Part shown: positions 9,860 to 19,289 of the stretch, one piece after another
Numbering within the stretch: the first letter of the stretch is position 1
How the letters are laid out: every line of letters begins with the position of its first letter
From: Cupriavidus taiwanensis LMG 19424
Lineage (GTDB): Bacteria; Pseudomonadota; Gammaproteobacteria; Burkholderiales; Burkholderiaceae
DNA: 64,000 bases
Reading direction: 5' to 3'
Assembly (NCBI RefSeq): GCF_000069785.1
Contig: NC_010528.1
Location: forward strand, 186,001 to 250,000
Translations under genes and position numbers: made by a program
The notes under the pieces: model-generated
The model's database searches: none
Told to the model about the DNA's origin: nothing
Seen by the model: the letters and a program-made list of their open reading frames with translations, nothing else

Positions 9860-9875
9860 TCCCGCCTGCGCGGGA
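9860..9875. terminator. Hairpin between convergent cca and DUF2905 genes
   Basis: TCCCGC, loop CTGC, then GCGGGA, in the 46-base gap between two converging genes. No U-tract follows on either strand. It may be a weak bidirectional terminator or a fragment of a dispersed repeat. Confidence 0.35.
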
Positions 9876-9887
9876 GCGACTGTGGCC

Positions 9888-10082
9888 CTACAGCAGCTTG
9901 CCGATGACCAGCGCGATCAGCGAGATCAGGATCGTCGACGCGAACGGCAGCACGAACTCGCGCCCGAATACGCGAAAGCGCACATCGCCGGGCAGCCGGC
10001 CCAGCCCGACCTTCTGCAGCCACGGCAGTGCCGCGGACAGGATGATCACGCTCAGGAAGATGGTCAGGGTCCAGCGCAGCAT
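9888..10082 (-). CDS. DUF2905 small membrane protein
   Basis: A 64-residue protein with two membrane segments: residues about 3-20 (LTIFLSVIILSAALPWL) and about 44-63 (ASTILISLIALVIGKLL). Between them lies the family's conserved cytosolic loop GRLPGDVRFRVFGRE. This is a whole DUF2905 protein, a family of unknown function. The start is MLRWTLTIF, which gives the usual length. It lies downstream of the MidA-type methyltransferase gene in the same direction, 16 bases away, so the two are probably co-transcribed. Confidence 0.88.
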   Translation of the reverse strand: MLRWTLTIFLSVIILSAALPWLQKVGLGRLPGDVRFRVFGREFVLPFASTILISLIALVIGKLL

Positions 10083-10098
10083 GGCGGCTCCGGTGCCG

Positions 10099-11310
10099 TT
10101 ACAGGGCGTGGCTGCGGTCGCCGCGGGCAAAGCCGGCCAGCGGCTCGCTGTCTTCCAGTCCGCGGTCGAATCCGCGCGTGAGCGCGATCACCTTGAACAG
10201 TTCGCCCATCTCGGCTTCGGACAGCAGTTTCTGCACCGCATTGGCCTGCGGCAGGAAGGTGCGCGCGTCGGACGGGTCCAGCGCCATCAGCAGGTCGGTA
10301 ATGCCGGCGTTCATCAGGAAGCGCGCCTGCGAGGCAAAGCCCGCCACGGTCAGCCCCGACTCGACCGCGGCATGCGCGATACCGCTGAAGTTGACGTGCG
10401 CGGTGATGTCCTGCAGGCCGGGATACAGGAACGGATCCGGGTGCGCATGGTGGCGGTAGTGGCACATCAGCGTGCCGCCGGCGCGCTGCGGGTGGTAATA
10501 CTCGCCGCCGGGAAAGCCGTAGTCGATGAAAAATGCCGCGCCGCGCGCCAGCATGGCGCCGACCGCGCGGGTGAAGCCCTCGGCCTCGGCATGGGTCTCT
10601 GTGACCAGGTCGTGCTCGCCGGGGATGGCGCGCAGCGCCTCGGGCACGTCGGCGGCGGCCAGTGCGCGGTCTTCGAAGCGGAAGGCGGGCGCGCCCCCTT
10701 CGGGCGGCACCGCGGCGCGCGCCACGCCGCGCTCATGCCAGCTGCCGCCGCGGCGCGCATACAGCTGCACCGGCATCGCATCCAGCACTTCATTGCCGAC
10801 GATCACGCCTTCGAAGGCGGCAGGCAGGGTATCGAGCCAGGTGACGCGTTCGGCCAGGTGCGGCGCGCGCCGGGCCAAGGTGTCCTGCTGGCGCGCGCGC
10901 AGCTCGCCCGACAGTTCGACGATGGCGTAGGTGTCCGGCAACTGGCCTTCCTGTTCCAGCCCCAGCAGCAGGTCCGCGGCGAGCCGGCCGGTGCCGGCGC
11001 CGAATTCCAGCAGGCGCGGCAGCCCCTGCGCCAGCAGCGGCGCGAACTGGCGTGCCAGCGTGCGGGCGAAGAACGGGCTGAGTTCGGGCGCGGTGATGAA
11101 GTCGCTGCCGTCGCGGGCATCGCGGCCGAACTTGGCCGAGCCGCCGCTGTAATAGCCCAGGCCGGGCGCATACAGCGCCAGCGCCATGTAGCGGTCGAAG
11201 CCGATCCAGCCGCCGGCCGCATCGATCGATTCGCCAATACGGGCCGTAAGGGTATCGGAGGCGGCCTGCGCGTCGGCGGGGGGAAGGGGTAAACTAGCGG
11301 CTTTCTGCAT
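10099..11310 (-). CDS. MidA/NDUFAF7-family SAM-dependent methyltransferase
   Basis: A 403-residue class I methyltransferase (DUF185/MidA family). Evidence: the N-terminal FDRYMALALYAPGLGYY; SAM motif I LEFGAGTGRLAADLL; then GNEVLDAMPVQ, FIDYGFPGGEYY and the late CHYRHHAHPDPFLYPGLQD segment. The mitochondrial relative NDUFAF7 methylates an arginine of complex I subunit NDUFS2; the bacterial target is not established. The start at MQKAASLPLPP is set by family alignment and by the short divergent gap to the SDR gene (15 bases between the two ATGs). Confidence 0.9.
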   Translation of the reverse strand: MQKAASLPLPPADAQAASDTLTARIGESIDAAGGWIGFDRYMALALYAPGLGYYSGGSAKFGRDARDGSDFITAPELSPFFARTLARQFAPLLAQGLPRLLEFGAGTGRLAADLLLGLEQEGQLPDTYAIVELSGELRARQQDTLARRAPHLAERVTWLDTLPAAFEGVIVGNEVLDAMPVQLYARRGGSWHERGVARAAVPPEGGAPAFRFEDRALAAADVPEALRAIPGEHDLVTETHAEAEGFTRAVGAMLARGAAFFIDYGFPGGEYYHPQRAGGTLMCHYRHHAHPDPFLYPGLQDITAHVNFSGIAHAAVESGLTVAGFASQARFLMNAGITDLLMALDPSDARTFLPQANAVQKLLSEAEMGELFKVIALTRGFDRGLEDSEPLAGFARGDRSHAL

Positions 11311-11325
11311 CCTGCGATTGTAGCA

Positions 11326-12183
11326 ATGCCCGCATCCGATACTTCCGCCAGCCAGGCTGGCGACAAGGCTGGCCAGCCCGCCGCCCGCGGCGTGGCCCTC
11401 GTGACCGGCGGCGCGCGCCGCCTGGGCCGCGCCATCGCGCTGGAACTGGCGGCGCAGGGCTGGGACGTGGCCGTGCACTGCCATCGCTCGGTCGATGAGG
11501 CCGAAGCCCTCGCCACGCAGATCCGCGCGCTGGGCCGCCGCGCCGCGGTGCTGCGCGCGGACCTGGCCGACGAGGCCGCCACCAGCCGGCTGGTGGCCGA
11601 CTGCACCGCCGCGCTCGGCGTGCCGACCTGCCTGGTCAACAATGCCTCGCTGTTCCAGTACGACGTCGCGACCAGCTTCTCGTATGCGTCGCTCGATACG
11701 CATATGCGCACCAACGTGGCCGCGCCGCTGCTGCTGGCGCGCGAACTGCACAAGGCACTGGCCGCGGCCGCGGGCCCGGATGGCGCCGGCAAGGCCGCCG
11801 AGAAGGCCGCCGAGCCGCGCGGCGTGGTGATCAACCTGCTGGACCAGAAGCTCGACAACCTGAACCCGGATTTCCTGTCGTACACGCTCTCCAAGGCCGC
11901 GCTGCAGACCGCCACGGTGCAGCTGGCACAGGCGCTGGCACCGCGCCTGCGCGTGGTGGGCGTGGCCCCCGGCATCACGCTGGTGTCGGGCGAGCAGTCG
12001 GAGCAGAGCTTCCGCCGCGCGCATCGCGTGACGCCGCTGGGCCAGTCGTCCACGCCCGAGGACATCGCCCAGGCGGTGGCCTATCTGGCGCAGGCGCGCG
12101 CCGTGACCGGCACCACGCTGTACGTCGATGGTGGCCAGCACCTGATGCCGCTGGCGCGCGACGTGATGTTCCTGACCGAATGA
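11326..12183 (+). CDS. Pteridine-reductase-like short-chain dehydrogenase
   Basis: A 285-residue SDR with a TGGARRLGRA cofactor loop near residues 27-36, NNASLF, and the catalytic SYTLSKAA (Tyr-x3-Lys). The Arg-containing cofactor loop and the absence of the usual NAGI motif point to the FolM/PTR1 branch, which reduces dihydropterins or dihydrofolate with NADPH. The adjacent downstream gene is folB, supporting a folate or pterin role. The first 20 residues are low-complexity and Ala/Ser-rich. The exact pterin substrate is not determinable. Confidence 0.82.
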   Translation: MPASDTSASQAGDKAGQPAARGVALVTGGARRLGRAIALELAAQGWDVAVHCHRSVDEAEALATQIRALGRRAAVLRADLADEAATSRLVADCTAALGVPTCLVNNASLFQYDVATSFSYASLDTHMRTNVAAPLLLARELHKALAAAAGPDGAGKAAEKAAEPRGVVINLLDQKLDNLNPDFLSYTLSKAALQTATVQLAQALAPRLRVVGVAPGITLVSGEQSEQSFRRAHRVTPLGQSSTPEDIAQAVAYLAQARAVTGTTLYVDGGQHLMPLARDVMFLTE

Positions 12184-12254
12184 CCTGCATCACCGGCCGC
12201 GCCTGACCGGCGCGGCACCCCTGCCTTACACTGCCCCCTTTTCGTTTCCCGCCC

Positions 12255-12656
12255 ATGACCATGCTCGCCGCTCTTTCCCACCCCAGCCTGCAGGACTGCC
12301 GACGCATGTTCCTGCGCAACTACGAAGTCCAGATCAATATCGGCGTGCATGAATTCGAGAAGAAGGGCGAGCAGCGCGTGCTGATCAATATCGACCTGTT
12401 CGTGCCGCTGGAGGAATGCACGCCGCAGGCCGACAAGCTCGACGAAGTGGTCGACTACGACTTCATGCGCAACACCGTGGCCGCGCGCATGGCGCAGGGC
12501 CACGTGCACCTGCAGGAAACGCTGTGCGACGACGTCGCGCGCGCCATGCTGAAGCATCCCAAGGTGCGCGCCGTGCGCGTGTCCACGGAGAAGCCCGACG
12601 TGTACCCGGATTGCGATTCGGTCGGTGTCGAGGTATTCCATATCAAGCAGGGCTGA
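12255..12656 (+). CDS. folB: Dihydroneopterin aldolase
   Basis: Converts 7,8-dihydroneopterin to 6-hydroxymethyl-7,8-dihydropterin and glycolaldehyde in folate synthesis. The 133-residue protein shows INIGVHEFEKKGEQRVLINIDL, the DEVVDYDFMRN segment, and the active-site lysine region VSTEKPDVYPD. The start could be ATG 12255 or the ATG three codons from RNYEVQ (12306); the former fits the spacing after the SDR gene, the latter gives a length nearer to E. coli FolB. It lies 71 bases after the SDR gene. Confidence 0.94.
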   Translation: MTMLAALSHPSLQDCRRMFLRNYEVQINIGVHEFEKKGEQRVLINIDLFVPLEECTPQADKLDEVVDYDFMRNTVAARMAQGHVHLQETLCDDVARAMLKHPKVRAVRVSTEKPDVYPDCDSVGVEVFHIKQG

Positions 12657-12667
12657 GCAGTCCTGCC

Positions 12668-12693
12668 GGCGCCCGCTGCAGCTGACGGGCGCC
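12668..12693 (+). terminator. Hairpin after folB
   Basis: GGCGCCCG, a 10-base loop, then CGGGCGCC, followed by TAAAGTAAAA rather than a U-tract. It lies 12 bases after the folB stop. It may be a Rho-assisted or weak terminator. Confidence 0.4.
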
Positions 12694-12764
12694 TAAAGTA
12701 AAATGTTGCCCCTCGCGCCGCGCCGGCCATTCCATCCGGCGGGCGCCACGCAACAGGATGCTCC

Positions 12765-13691
12765 ATGAGCCACTCGAACAACTTCTATCGCCTCGAAACG
12801 AGGCTGCAATCGCAAACCGGCAAGGCCATCGGCGACTTCGGCATGATCGAGGACGGCGACACCGTGCTGGTCTGCATGAGTGGCGGCAAGGACTCGTACA
12901 CCATGCTGTCGGTCCTGATGGCGCTGCAGAAGCGCGCGCCCATCAAGTTCAAGCTGATCGCGATGAACCTGGACCAGAAGCAGCCCGGCTTCCCGGAACA
13001 CATCCTGCCGGAATACCTGAAGTCGGTCGGCGTGGAATACGTGATCGTCGAGGCGGACACCTACTCGATCGTCAAGGAGAAGGTGCCCGAGGGCAAGACC
13101 ACCTGCTCGCTGTGCTCGCGCCTGCGCCGCGGCGTGATCTACCGCACCGCCAAGGAGCTGGGGGCCAACAAGATTGCGCTGGGGCACCACCGCGACGACA
13201 TCGTCAACACCTTCTTCCTGAACATGTTCTTCGGCGGCAAGATGAAGGCGATGCCGCCCAAGCTGGCCACCGACGACGGCGCGCATATCGTGATCCGCCC
13301 GCTGGCGTACTGCTCGGAGAAGGACATCGCGTCGTACGCGCGCGCGATGGAATTCCCGATCATCCCGTGCAACCTGTGCGGCTCGCAGGAAAACCTGCAG
13401 CGCAAGAAGGTCAGCGAGATGCTGCAGGAGTGGGAGCGGCAGAACCCGGGCCGCATCGACAATATCTTCTCGGCGCTGCGCAACGTGGTGCCGTCGCACC
13501 TGGCCGATACCGAGCTGTTCCCGTTCACCGGTCTGGCGACTGGCCTGGCCAAGGTGGACGAGGCCTCGCTGTTCGGTGAAACCACGTTCCAGCAGCAGCC
13601 GCTGACCTTTGCCGGCAGCCTGGACGAGAACCGCATGGAGTTTGTGCGCTTCGAGCGCGCGCCCGCGGCGGAGCCGGCGGGTACGCCGTAA
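12765..13691 (+). CDS. ttcA: tRNA 2-thiocytidine biosynthesis protein
   Basis: ATP-dependent thiolation of cytidine 32 in certain tRNAs, using an iron-sulfur cluster. The 308-residue protein has the PP-loop SGGKDS at residues 39-44 and two cysteine pairs that bind the cluster, C114/C117 ([12 protein letters not shown]) and the CNLCGS pair around residue 204. Length and motif order match TtcA. A good intrinsic terminator follows the gene. Confidence 0.97.
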   Translation: MSHSNNFYRLETRLQSQTGKAIGDFGMIEDGDTVLVCMSGGKDSYTMLSVLMALQKRAPIKFKLIAMNLDQKQPGFPEHILPEYLKSVGVEYVIVEADTYSIVKEKVPEGKTTCSLCSRLRRGVIYRTAKELGANKIALGHHRDDIVNTFFLNMFFGGKMKAMPPKLATDDGAHIVIRPLAYCSEKDIASYARAMEFPIIPCNLCGSQENLQRKKVSEMLQEWERQNPGRIDNIFSALRNVVPSHLADTELFPFTGLATGLAKVDEASLFGETTFQQQPLTFAGSLDENRMEFVRFERAPAAEPAGTP

Positions 13692-13712
13692 GCCGTTGCG
13701 GCGGATGCCAGG

Positions 13713-13736
13713 ACGCCCGCTCGCGCGGGCGTTTTT
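13713..13736 (+). terminator. Intrinsic terminator after ttcA
   Basis: ACGCCCGC, loop TCGC, then GCGGGCGT, running straight into TTTTT. Perfect 8-bp stem, 21 bases after the ttcA stop. Confidence 0.9.
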
Positions 13737-13760
13737 CATGGCACCGGGGCCGACGCGGGT

Positions 13761-14693
13761 TTAGTTCGCCTGCGCCGACTGCACCGGCGGGTTCGCCTTC
13801 TCGCGCATCAATGCATGCGTGTCGTCGATCCACTTCTGGAAGCGCTCCTGCGCGTGCGTCTTCTGCTGCGGCGTGGTCAGGTTGGCGATCGCCACGGTGA
13901 GCGCGATGCCGGCGTTGTTGCTGGCTTCATGGCTGGCGGCGTGCCGGGCGGGCGGGTTCTGCCAGTATTCGCGGAAGCGGCGCAGCAGGTCGATGACCTG
14001 CGCCTTGGGCGGCTGCGTGGCCTGCACGAAGCGCACCATCTTGATCCATTCCTGCTGACGCGCGACGCGCTCGGCATAGCGCGCCTCGGCGTTCTGCACC
14101 ACCGGCCCCACCTTGACGCGGATCGCCTTCTCCTGCTCGGGAGAGAAGCCGCCGTAGACCAGGCGCGCGTACTCCATCACCTTGTCGAAGCGCGCTTCTT
14201 CGCGCTCGGCCGGGTTCGCGTTGAGGAACTTCTTGCGGTACTTGGCGTTGCCCTCGGCAAACTTCTTTTCCATGCGCGCGATCTGATCGGGCGTCAGCGT
14301 CAGCAGGAAGTCGGCCATGTCGGGCATGGCCTGTTCGAAGGAACGGCGTGCCAGTTGCTGCGAGGCGTCCTGGAAGTGCGCGACCATCGCCGGGGTGACC
14401 GGCTGGCGCACGTCAGCCTTGGCTTCCTCCAGCAGGCTGGCGATTTCCGGCAGCTGCGCCTTGCGGTGCCAGGCAAAGAAGCGCGCGATTGCCTCGCGCG
14501 TGAGCGGTTCCTGGGCCGAGGTGACGTCGACATAATTGTCGATCCACCAGTACGCCAGGCGGTCGCCCTGCTGGTAACCGAGCTTCATGGCGCTGCACGC
14601 GCACAGCACCGCTGCGCCCAGAATCACCAAAATGCGCCGCGCCCAGCAATTGTGAAATTCGGAAACCTCGGTCGGTTGGGCAGAAAGCGCCAT
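13761..14693 (-). CDS. DUF6279-family lipoprotein
   Basis: A 310-residue predicted lipoprotein: after a short cytosolic stretch, the hydrophobic segment RRILVILGAAVLCACS contains a lipobox (LCAC, lipid-bearing Cys about residue 32). The mature part is helical and charged, with KLGYQQGDRLAYWWIDNYVD right after the Cys and repeated E/K-rich helices. These features match the DUF6279 family of Burkholderiales, whose function is unknown. I chose ATG 14693 because it puts the signal segment at the N-terminus; the frame upstream of it overlaps the glmU leader. The gene converges on ttcA. Confidence 0.82.
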   Translation of the reverse strand: MALSAQPTEVSEFHNCWARRILVILGAAVLCACSAMKLGYQQGDRLAYWWIDNYVDVTSAQEPLTREAIARFFAWHRKAQLPEIASLLEEAKADVRQPVTPAMVAHFQDASQQLARRSFEQAMPDMADFLLTLTPDQIARMEKKFAEGNAKYRKKFLNANPAEREEARFDKVMEYARLVYGGFSPEQEKAIRVKVGPVVQNAEARYAERVARQQEWIKMVRFVQATQPPKAQVIDLLRRFREYWQNPPARHAASHEASNNAGIALTVAIANLTTPQQKTHAQERFQKWIDDTHALMREKANPPVQSAQAN

Positions 14694-14890
14694 GTTAAAA
14701 TCGCCGCGCATTGGAACCGGGCTCGCCCGCTGCCCGCCAGCCGAGTCCTGGCAAGGGTTTGCGGGAAGTTGCGCAGGCCTGGCGGCAAGCTTTTGCCAGC
14801 CCCGGCGGCGCCCCGTGCCAAACACCGGGCCCAATATCCGGCCGGCGTTTTCCAGAATATTTTCGGACACACTCACTTAGGGGTCTCCTT

Positions 14891-16255
14891 GTGAATATCG
14901 TCATTCTCGCCGCGGGCATGGGCAAGCGGATGTATTCCGATTTGCCCAAGGTGCTGCACCCGGTCGCCGGGCGGCCCATGCTCGCGCATGTCCTCGACAC
15001 GGCGCGTGCGCTGTCGCCGTCCCGGCTGGTGGTCGTGGTCGGCCACGGGGCCGCGCGCGTGCGCGAGGCGGTGGCTGCTGACGATGTCGCCTTCGCCGAG
15101 CAGGCCCAGCAACTGGGCACGGGCCATGCGGTGATGCAGGCACTTCCCTTGTTGGACGACAACCAGCCTACGTTGGTTCTCTACGGTGACGTGCCGCTCA
15201 CCAGCGCGGCGACGCTTCAGGCACTGGTAGCCGAGGCCGGCGCGCAGCGCTTTGGCGTGCTCACGGTGGAAATGCCCGACCCGACCGGCTATGGCCGCAT
15301 CGTGCGCGACGCGGCGGGCAGCATCGTCCGCATCGTCGAGCAAAAGGACGCGACCGAAGCCGAAAAAGCCATCCGCGAAATCAACACCGGCATCATCGTG
15401 TGCCCGACCGGCCACCTGCGCAAGTGGCTGTCGACACTGCGCAACGACAATGCCCAGGGCGAGTACTACCTGACCGATACCGTCGAGCGCGCCGTCGCGG
15501 ACGGCGTCGAGACGGTCTCGGCCCAACCGGCGGCGGTGTGGGAGACGCTGGGCGTCAACAGCAAACTGCAGCTGGCCGAGGTCGAGCGCATCCACCAGGG
15601 CAACCAGGCCCGGCGCCTGCTCGAAGCCGGCGTGACGCTGCTGGACCCGGCCCGCATCGACGTGCGCGGCGAGCTGACCTGCGGGCGCGATGTCACGATC
15701 GACGTCGGCTGCGTGTTCGAGGGCCGCGTGCACCTGGAAGACGGCGTGCGCATCGGCGCCCATTGCGTGATCCGCAACAGTACCGTCGGCGCCGGCGCGC
15801 AGGTCCATCCGTTCTGCCATATCGACGAGGCCAAAGTCGGGCCCGCCGGCCGCATCGGGCCGTACGCGCGCCTGCGCCCCGGCACCGAGCTGGGCGAGGA
15901 CGTGCATATCGGCAACTTCGTCGAGGTCAAGAATGCACAGGTGGCGGCACATAGCAAGGCCAACCACCTGGCTTATGTGGGCGACGCCACGGTGGGGTCG
16001 CGCGTCAATATTGGCGCGGGTACCATCACCTGCAACTATGACGGGGTGAACAAGCACCGCACCGTGATCGAGGACGATGTCTTCATCGGCTCCGACACGC
16101 AGCTGGTGGCACCCGTGACGGTGCGACGCGGCGCCACGCTGGGCGCCGGCACCACGCTCACCAAGGAGGCCCCGGCCGACAAGCTGACGCTGTCGCGGGC
16201 CAAGCAGCTGACCATCGACGCCTGGCAGCGTCCGGTCAAGCAGCCGAAGCAGTAA
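14891..16255 (+). CDS. glmU: Bifunctional UDP-GlcNAc pyrophosphorylase / GlcN-1-P acetyltransferase
   Basis: Makes UDP-GlcNAc, precursor of peptidoglycan and LPS: the C-terminal half acetylates glucosamine-1-phosphate and the N-terminal half uridylylates the product. The 454-residue protein starts with the nucleotidyltransferase signature [19 protein letters not shown]. Its C-terminal half is a left-handed beta-helix with hexapeptide repeats and [17 protein letters not shown]. The start is GTG 14891, because the family N-terminus begins exactly there; the longer ATG frame upstream has no family similarity. glmS follows 90 bases downstream. Confidence 0.97.
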   Translation: MNIVILAAGMGKRMYSDLPKVLHPVAGRPMLAHVLDTARALSPSRLVVVVGHGAARVREAVAADDVAFAEQAQQLGTGHAVMQALPLLDDNQPTLVLYGDVPLTSAATLQALVAEAGAQRFGVLTVEMPDPTGYGRIVRDAAGSIVRIVEQKDATEAEKAIREINTGIIVCPTGHLRKWLSTLRNDNAQGEYYLTDTVERAVADGVETVSAQPAAVWETLGVNSKLQLAEVERIHQGNQARRLLEAGVTLLDPARIDVRGELTCGRDVTIDVGCVFEGRVHLEDGVRIGAHCVIRNSTVGAGAQVHPFCHIDEAKVGPAGRIGPYARLRPGTELGEDVHIGNFVEVKNAQVAAHSKANHLAYVGDATVGSRVNIGAGTITCNYDGVNKHRTVIEDDVFIGSDTQLVAPVTVRRGATLGAGTTLTKEAPADKLTLSRAKQLTIDAWQRPVKQPKQ

Positions 16256-16262
16256 GCACCAC

Positions 16263-16285
16263 GCGCCGCCTGCACCGGGCGGCGC
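16263..16285 (+). terminator. Hairpin between glmU and glmS
   Basis: GCGCCGCC, 7-base loop, then GGCGGCGC, 7 bases after the glmU stop, without a U-tract. It may reduce read-through into glmS or stabilise the glmU 3' end. Confidence 0.4.
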
Positions 16286-16345
16286 CACAGGATTCATACC
16301 GGCGCCAGTGGCCAGAGGGCAGGCGCCAGCAAACGGGGGTTCAGC

Positions 16346-18184
16346 ATGTGTGGCATCGTCGGCGCGGTTTCCACGCGCAACATCGTTCCGGTCCTGATCG
16401 AAGGGCTGCGCCGCCTGGAGTATCGCGGCTATGACTCGTGCGGCGTCGCCGTCGTGCGCGACGATGCGGTCGAGCGCGCCCGCACCGTGTCGCGTGTCGC
16501 CGATCTCGACGCACAGACGCAGGCGTCCGGCCTGTCCGGCTTCACCGGCGTGGCGCATACGCGCTGGGCCACGCATGGCAAGCCCGATACCGTCAACGCC
16601 CACCCGCACCTGTCGGGCGAGACCATCGCGCTGGTGCACAACGGCATCATCGAGAACTACGAGCCGCTGCGCGAAGAGCTGCGCGCGGTCGGCTACGGCT
16701 TCGAGTCGCAGACCGATACCGAGGTGGTCGCCCACCTGATCCACCAGGCCTACAGCTATCCCAGCAGCGCCACCCGCGGCGACCTGTTCGCCTCGGTGCG
16801 CGCGGTCACCAAGCGCCTGCACGGCGCCTACGCCATCGCGGTGTTCGCCAAGGACCAGCCCGGCCGCGTGGTCGGTGCGCGCGCCGGCTCGCCGCTGGTG
16901 GTGGCGCTGGGCGAGAACGAGTCCTTCCTCGCGTCCGACGCGCTGGCAGTGGCCGGCACCGCCAACCGCATCATCTACCTGGAAGAGGGCGATGTGGTCG
17001 AGATCACGCTGGACGGCGTGACCATCCACGACGCCAGCGACCACCCGGTCGAGCGCGAAGCGCGCGTGGTCGAAGCCCACGCCGCGTCGGTGGACCTGGG
17101 ACCGTACCGCCACTTCATGCAGAAGGAAATCTTCGAGCAGCCGCGCGCGCTGGGCGACACGCTCGAGGGCGTCGAGGGCCTGTCGCCGGACCTGTTCGGC
17201 GACAACGCCGCCGAGGTCTTCGCCGGCATCGACAGCGTGCTGATCCTGGCCTGCGGCACCAGCTACTATTCCGGCTGCACCGCCAAGTACTGGCTCGAAA
17301 GCATCGCCAAGATCCCGACCCAGGTCGAAGTGGCCAGCGAATACCGCTACCGCGACACCGTGCCCAACCCGCGCGCGCTGGTGGTGGTGATCTCGCAATC
17401 GGGCGAAACCGCCGACACCATGGCCGCGCTGCGCCATGCGCGCGCGCTCGGCCACGTCCATACGCTGGCGGTCTGCAACGTTGCCACCAGCGCCATGGTG
17501 CGCGAGACCGAACTGCGCTTCCTGACCCGCGCCGGCACCGAGATCGGCGTGGCGTCGACCAAGGCCTTCACCACGCAGCTGGCCGCGCTCTACATGCTGA
17601 CGCTGTCGCTGGCCAAGACCCGCGGCCTGCTGACCGAAGAGGCCGAGGCCAAGGCCCTGACCAACCTGCGCCACCTGCCGGCCGCGCTGCACGGCGTGCT
17701 GGCGCTGGAGCCGCAGATCATCGCCTGGTCCGAGGACTTCGCCCGCCGCGAGAACGCACTGTTCCTCGGCCGCGGCCTGCACTACCCGATCGCGCTGGAG
17801 GGAGCGCTCAAGCTCAAGGAAATCTCGTATATCCACGCCGAGGCCTACCCCGCCGGCGAGCTCAAGCACGGCCCGTTGGCGCTGGTCACCGAAGCCATGC
17901 CGGTGGTCACGGTCGCACCCAACGACGCACTGCTGGAGAAGCTCAAGTCCAACATCCAGGAAGTGCGCGCCCGCGGCGGCCGCCTGTACGTGTTTGCCGA
18001 CAGCGATACGCAGATCCAGTCGTCCGACGGCATCCAGGTGATCCGCATGCCCGAGCACTACGGCGACCTCTCGCCGATCCTGCACGTGGTGCCGCTGCAG
18101 CTGCTGGCGTACCACACCGCGTGTGCGCGGGGGACCGACGTGGACAAGCCGCGCAACCTGGCGAAGTCAGTGACGGTGGAGTAA
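16346..18184 (+). CDS. glmS: Glutamine-fructose-6-phosphate aminotransferase (isomerising)
   Basis: Makes glucosamine-6-phosphate from fructose-6-phosphate and glutamine, the entry step to UDP-GlcNAc. The 612-residue protein begins MCGIVGAVS, with Cys2 (after Met removal, Cys1) as the glutaminase nucleophile; [13 protein letters not shown] and [11 protein letters not shown] follow. Two SIS sugar-isomerase domains carry [10 protein letters not shown] and SQSGETADT, and the C-terminus NLAKSVTVE is the family tail. It lies just after glmU, so two of the enzymes leading to UDP-GlcNAc are adjacent. No glmS ribozyme-like leader was recognised in the 90-base gap. Confidence 0.98.
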   Translation: MCGIVGAVSTRNIVPVLIEGLRRLEYRGYDSCGVAVVRDDAVERARTVSRVADLDAQTQASGLSGFTGVAHTRWATHGKPDTVNAHPHLSGETIALVHNGIIENYEPLREELRAVGYGFESQTDTEVVAHLIHQAYSYPSSATRGDLFASVRAVTKRLHGAYAIAVFAKDQPGRVVGARAGSPLVVALGENESFLASDALAVAGTANRIIYLEEGDVVEITLDGVTIHDASDHPVEREARVVEAHAASVDLGPYRHFMQKEIFEQPRALGDTLEGVEGLSPDLFGDNAAEVFAGIDSVLILACGTSYYSGCTAKYWLESIAKIPTQVEVASEYRYRDTVPNPRALVVVISQSGETADTMAALRHARALGHVHTLAVCNVATSAMVRETELRFLTRAGTEIGVASTKAFTTQLAALYMLTLSLAKTRGLLTEEAEAKALTNLRHLPAALHGVLALEPQIIAWSEDFARRENALFLGRGLHYPIALEGALKLKEISYIHAEAYPAGELKHGPLALVTEAMPVVTVAPNDALLEKLKSNIQEVRARGGRLYVFADSDTQIQSSDGIQVIRMPEHYGDLSPILHVVPLQLLAYHTACARGTDVDKPRNLAKSVTVE

Positions 18185-18236
18185 GGCGGGCGATGCCGGC
18201 GCGACGCGCGGGCTGAACGCCTTGCCTCACGCCAGG

Positions 18237-19184
18237 CTAGGGCGCCGGTTCGGAGCCGGCGCCGGTCTGCGCCACTGCCTCATGCACCAGCGCCGCGAAC
18301 ACGCGCATGGCGGGTGATGGCGTGCGCCCGGCCAGCGTGACGATGCCGTACTGCGCCTTCAGCGCGGTGGGCGGGTGCATCGGCAGGGCCACGGCCTGCC
18401 GCTGTGCGCAGGCGTCGGCCATCATCGCGACCGGCACCAGTGCCACGGCATCGACGGCCAGCAGCAGTGCGCGCAATGCATGCATGTCGTTGCAGGTGAC
18501 GGTCATCAGCCCCGGCTCCTCCTCGGGCACTGGTCCGCTGCCGCCGCTGGCCTCGTGCAGGGCCTGGCGGAAGAAGCGCATGATATGCGGCGGCAGCCGG
18601 GTCCCGGCCACGGGATAGCCGCGCAGGTCGGCCAGCGTGACTTCGCGCTGCCGTGTCAGCGGATGGCCGCTGCGCACGAAGAAGGCGGTCTCCAGGGCCG
18701 GCAGCCGGTCGATCTGCAGGTGTGCCAGTTCCGCCAGGCTGCGGCTCTCGCCGACAAAGATGTCGAGCTGCTCGGCTTCCAGCGAACGCCGCATGGCGGA
18801 CGTGTCGGCGGTCTCGAGGTCGATGCGTAGCCGCGGATAGCGGCGCACCAGCGCCTCCAGCACCGGGTCCAGCAGGAACGACGCTGCAAACGGCCCGAAG
18901 CCGGCGCGGATCGTGCCGATTTCCACGTCCTCCAGCAATTGCAGGTCGCGACGCAGCTCGCGCTGCTCGCGCAGCATGCGGCGTGCGCGCGCCAGCGCCA
19001 GCATCCCGGCGGCGGTCGGCCGCACCTTGCCGTAGCTGCGGTCGATCAGCGTGCCCAGCTCCGATTCCAGCGCCTGGATGCTGCGCGTCAGCGCCGGCTG
19101 CGACAGGTGCAGCGCGGCCGCGGCGCGGGCGAAGCTGCCTTGCTCGACCAGCGTGACGAAGTGATGCAGCTGCCTCAGGCCCAT
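18237..19184 (-). CDS. LysR-family transcriptional regulator
   Basis: A 315-residue LTTR: N-terminal winged helix (LRQLHHFVTLVEQGSFARAA, then LHLSQPALTRSIQALE, residues about 3-60) and a two-lobed effector-binding domain. It is divergent from the gene for a Bug-type binding protein with a 105-base gap, the usual arrangement when an LTTR controls uptake of the ligand sensed. The start codon lies inside a small inverted repeat (19182-19200) that may serve autoregulation. The effector is unknown. Confidence 0.93.
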   Translation of the reverse strand: MGLRQLHHFVTLVEQGSFARAAAALHLSQPALTRSIQALESELGTLIDRSYGKVRPTAAGMLALARARRMLREQRELRRDLQLLEDVEIGTIRAGFGPFAASFLLDPVLEALVRRYPRLRIDLETADTSAMRRSLEAEQLDIFVGESRSLAELAHLQIDRLPALETAFFVRSGHPLTRQREVTLADLRGYPVAGTRLPPHIMRFFRQALHEASGGSGPVPEEEPGLMTVTCNDMHALRALLLAVDAVALVPVAMMADACAQRQAVALPMHPPTALKAQYGIVTLAGRTPSPAMRVFAALVHEAVAQTGAGSEPAP

Positions 19185-19200
19185 AAATTAACTGTTTATG
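19182..19200. promoter_or_regulatory. Candidate LysR-type operator at the lysR start
   Basis: CATAAA, 7-base spacer, TTTATG: a small AT-rich inverted repeat in GC-rich surroundings, overlapping the start codon of the LysR gene and about 90 bases upstream of the Bug gene. It resembles a partially symmetric LTTR box. Assignment is inferred from position and symmetry only. Confidence 0.4.
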
Positions 19201-19289
19201 CATCAAAAACTGAAAAATATTGCATTGGACGTAAGTTCTCAAGCCCTCTAAGGTTGTCTTCCAAAACCAAAACCCGATCTGGAGACAAC

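Noticed and set aside
16256..16345. glmS ribozyme upstream of glmS
   Set aside because: The gap is 90 bases with a single simple hairpin, too short for the ribozyme, which is in any case a Gram-positive feature.
14873..18115. A very long open frame (over 1000 codons) on the minus strand opposite glmU and glmS
   Set aside because: It is antisense to two certain genes, consists of His/Arg/Gln/Asp-rich low-complexity protein, and arises from the GC-rich third positions of the real genes.
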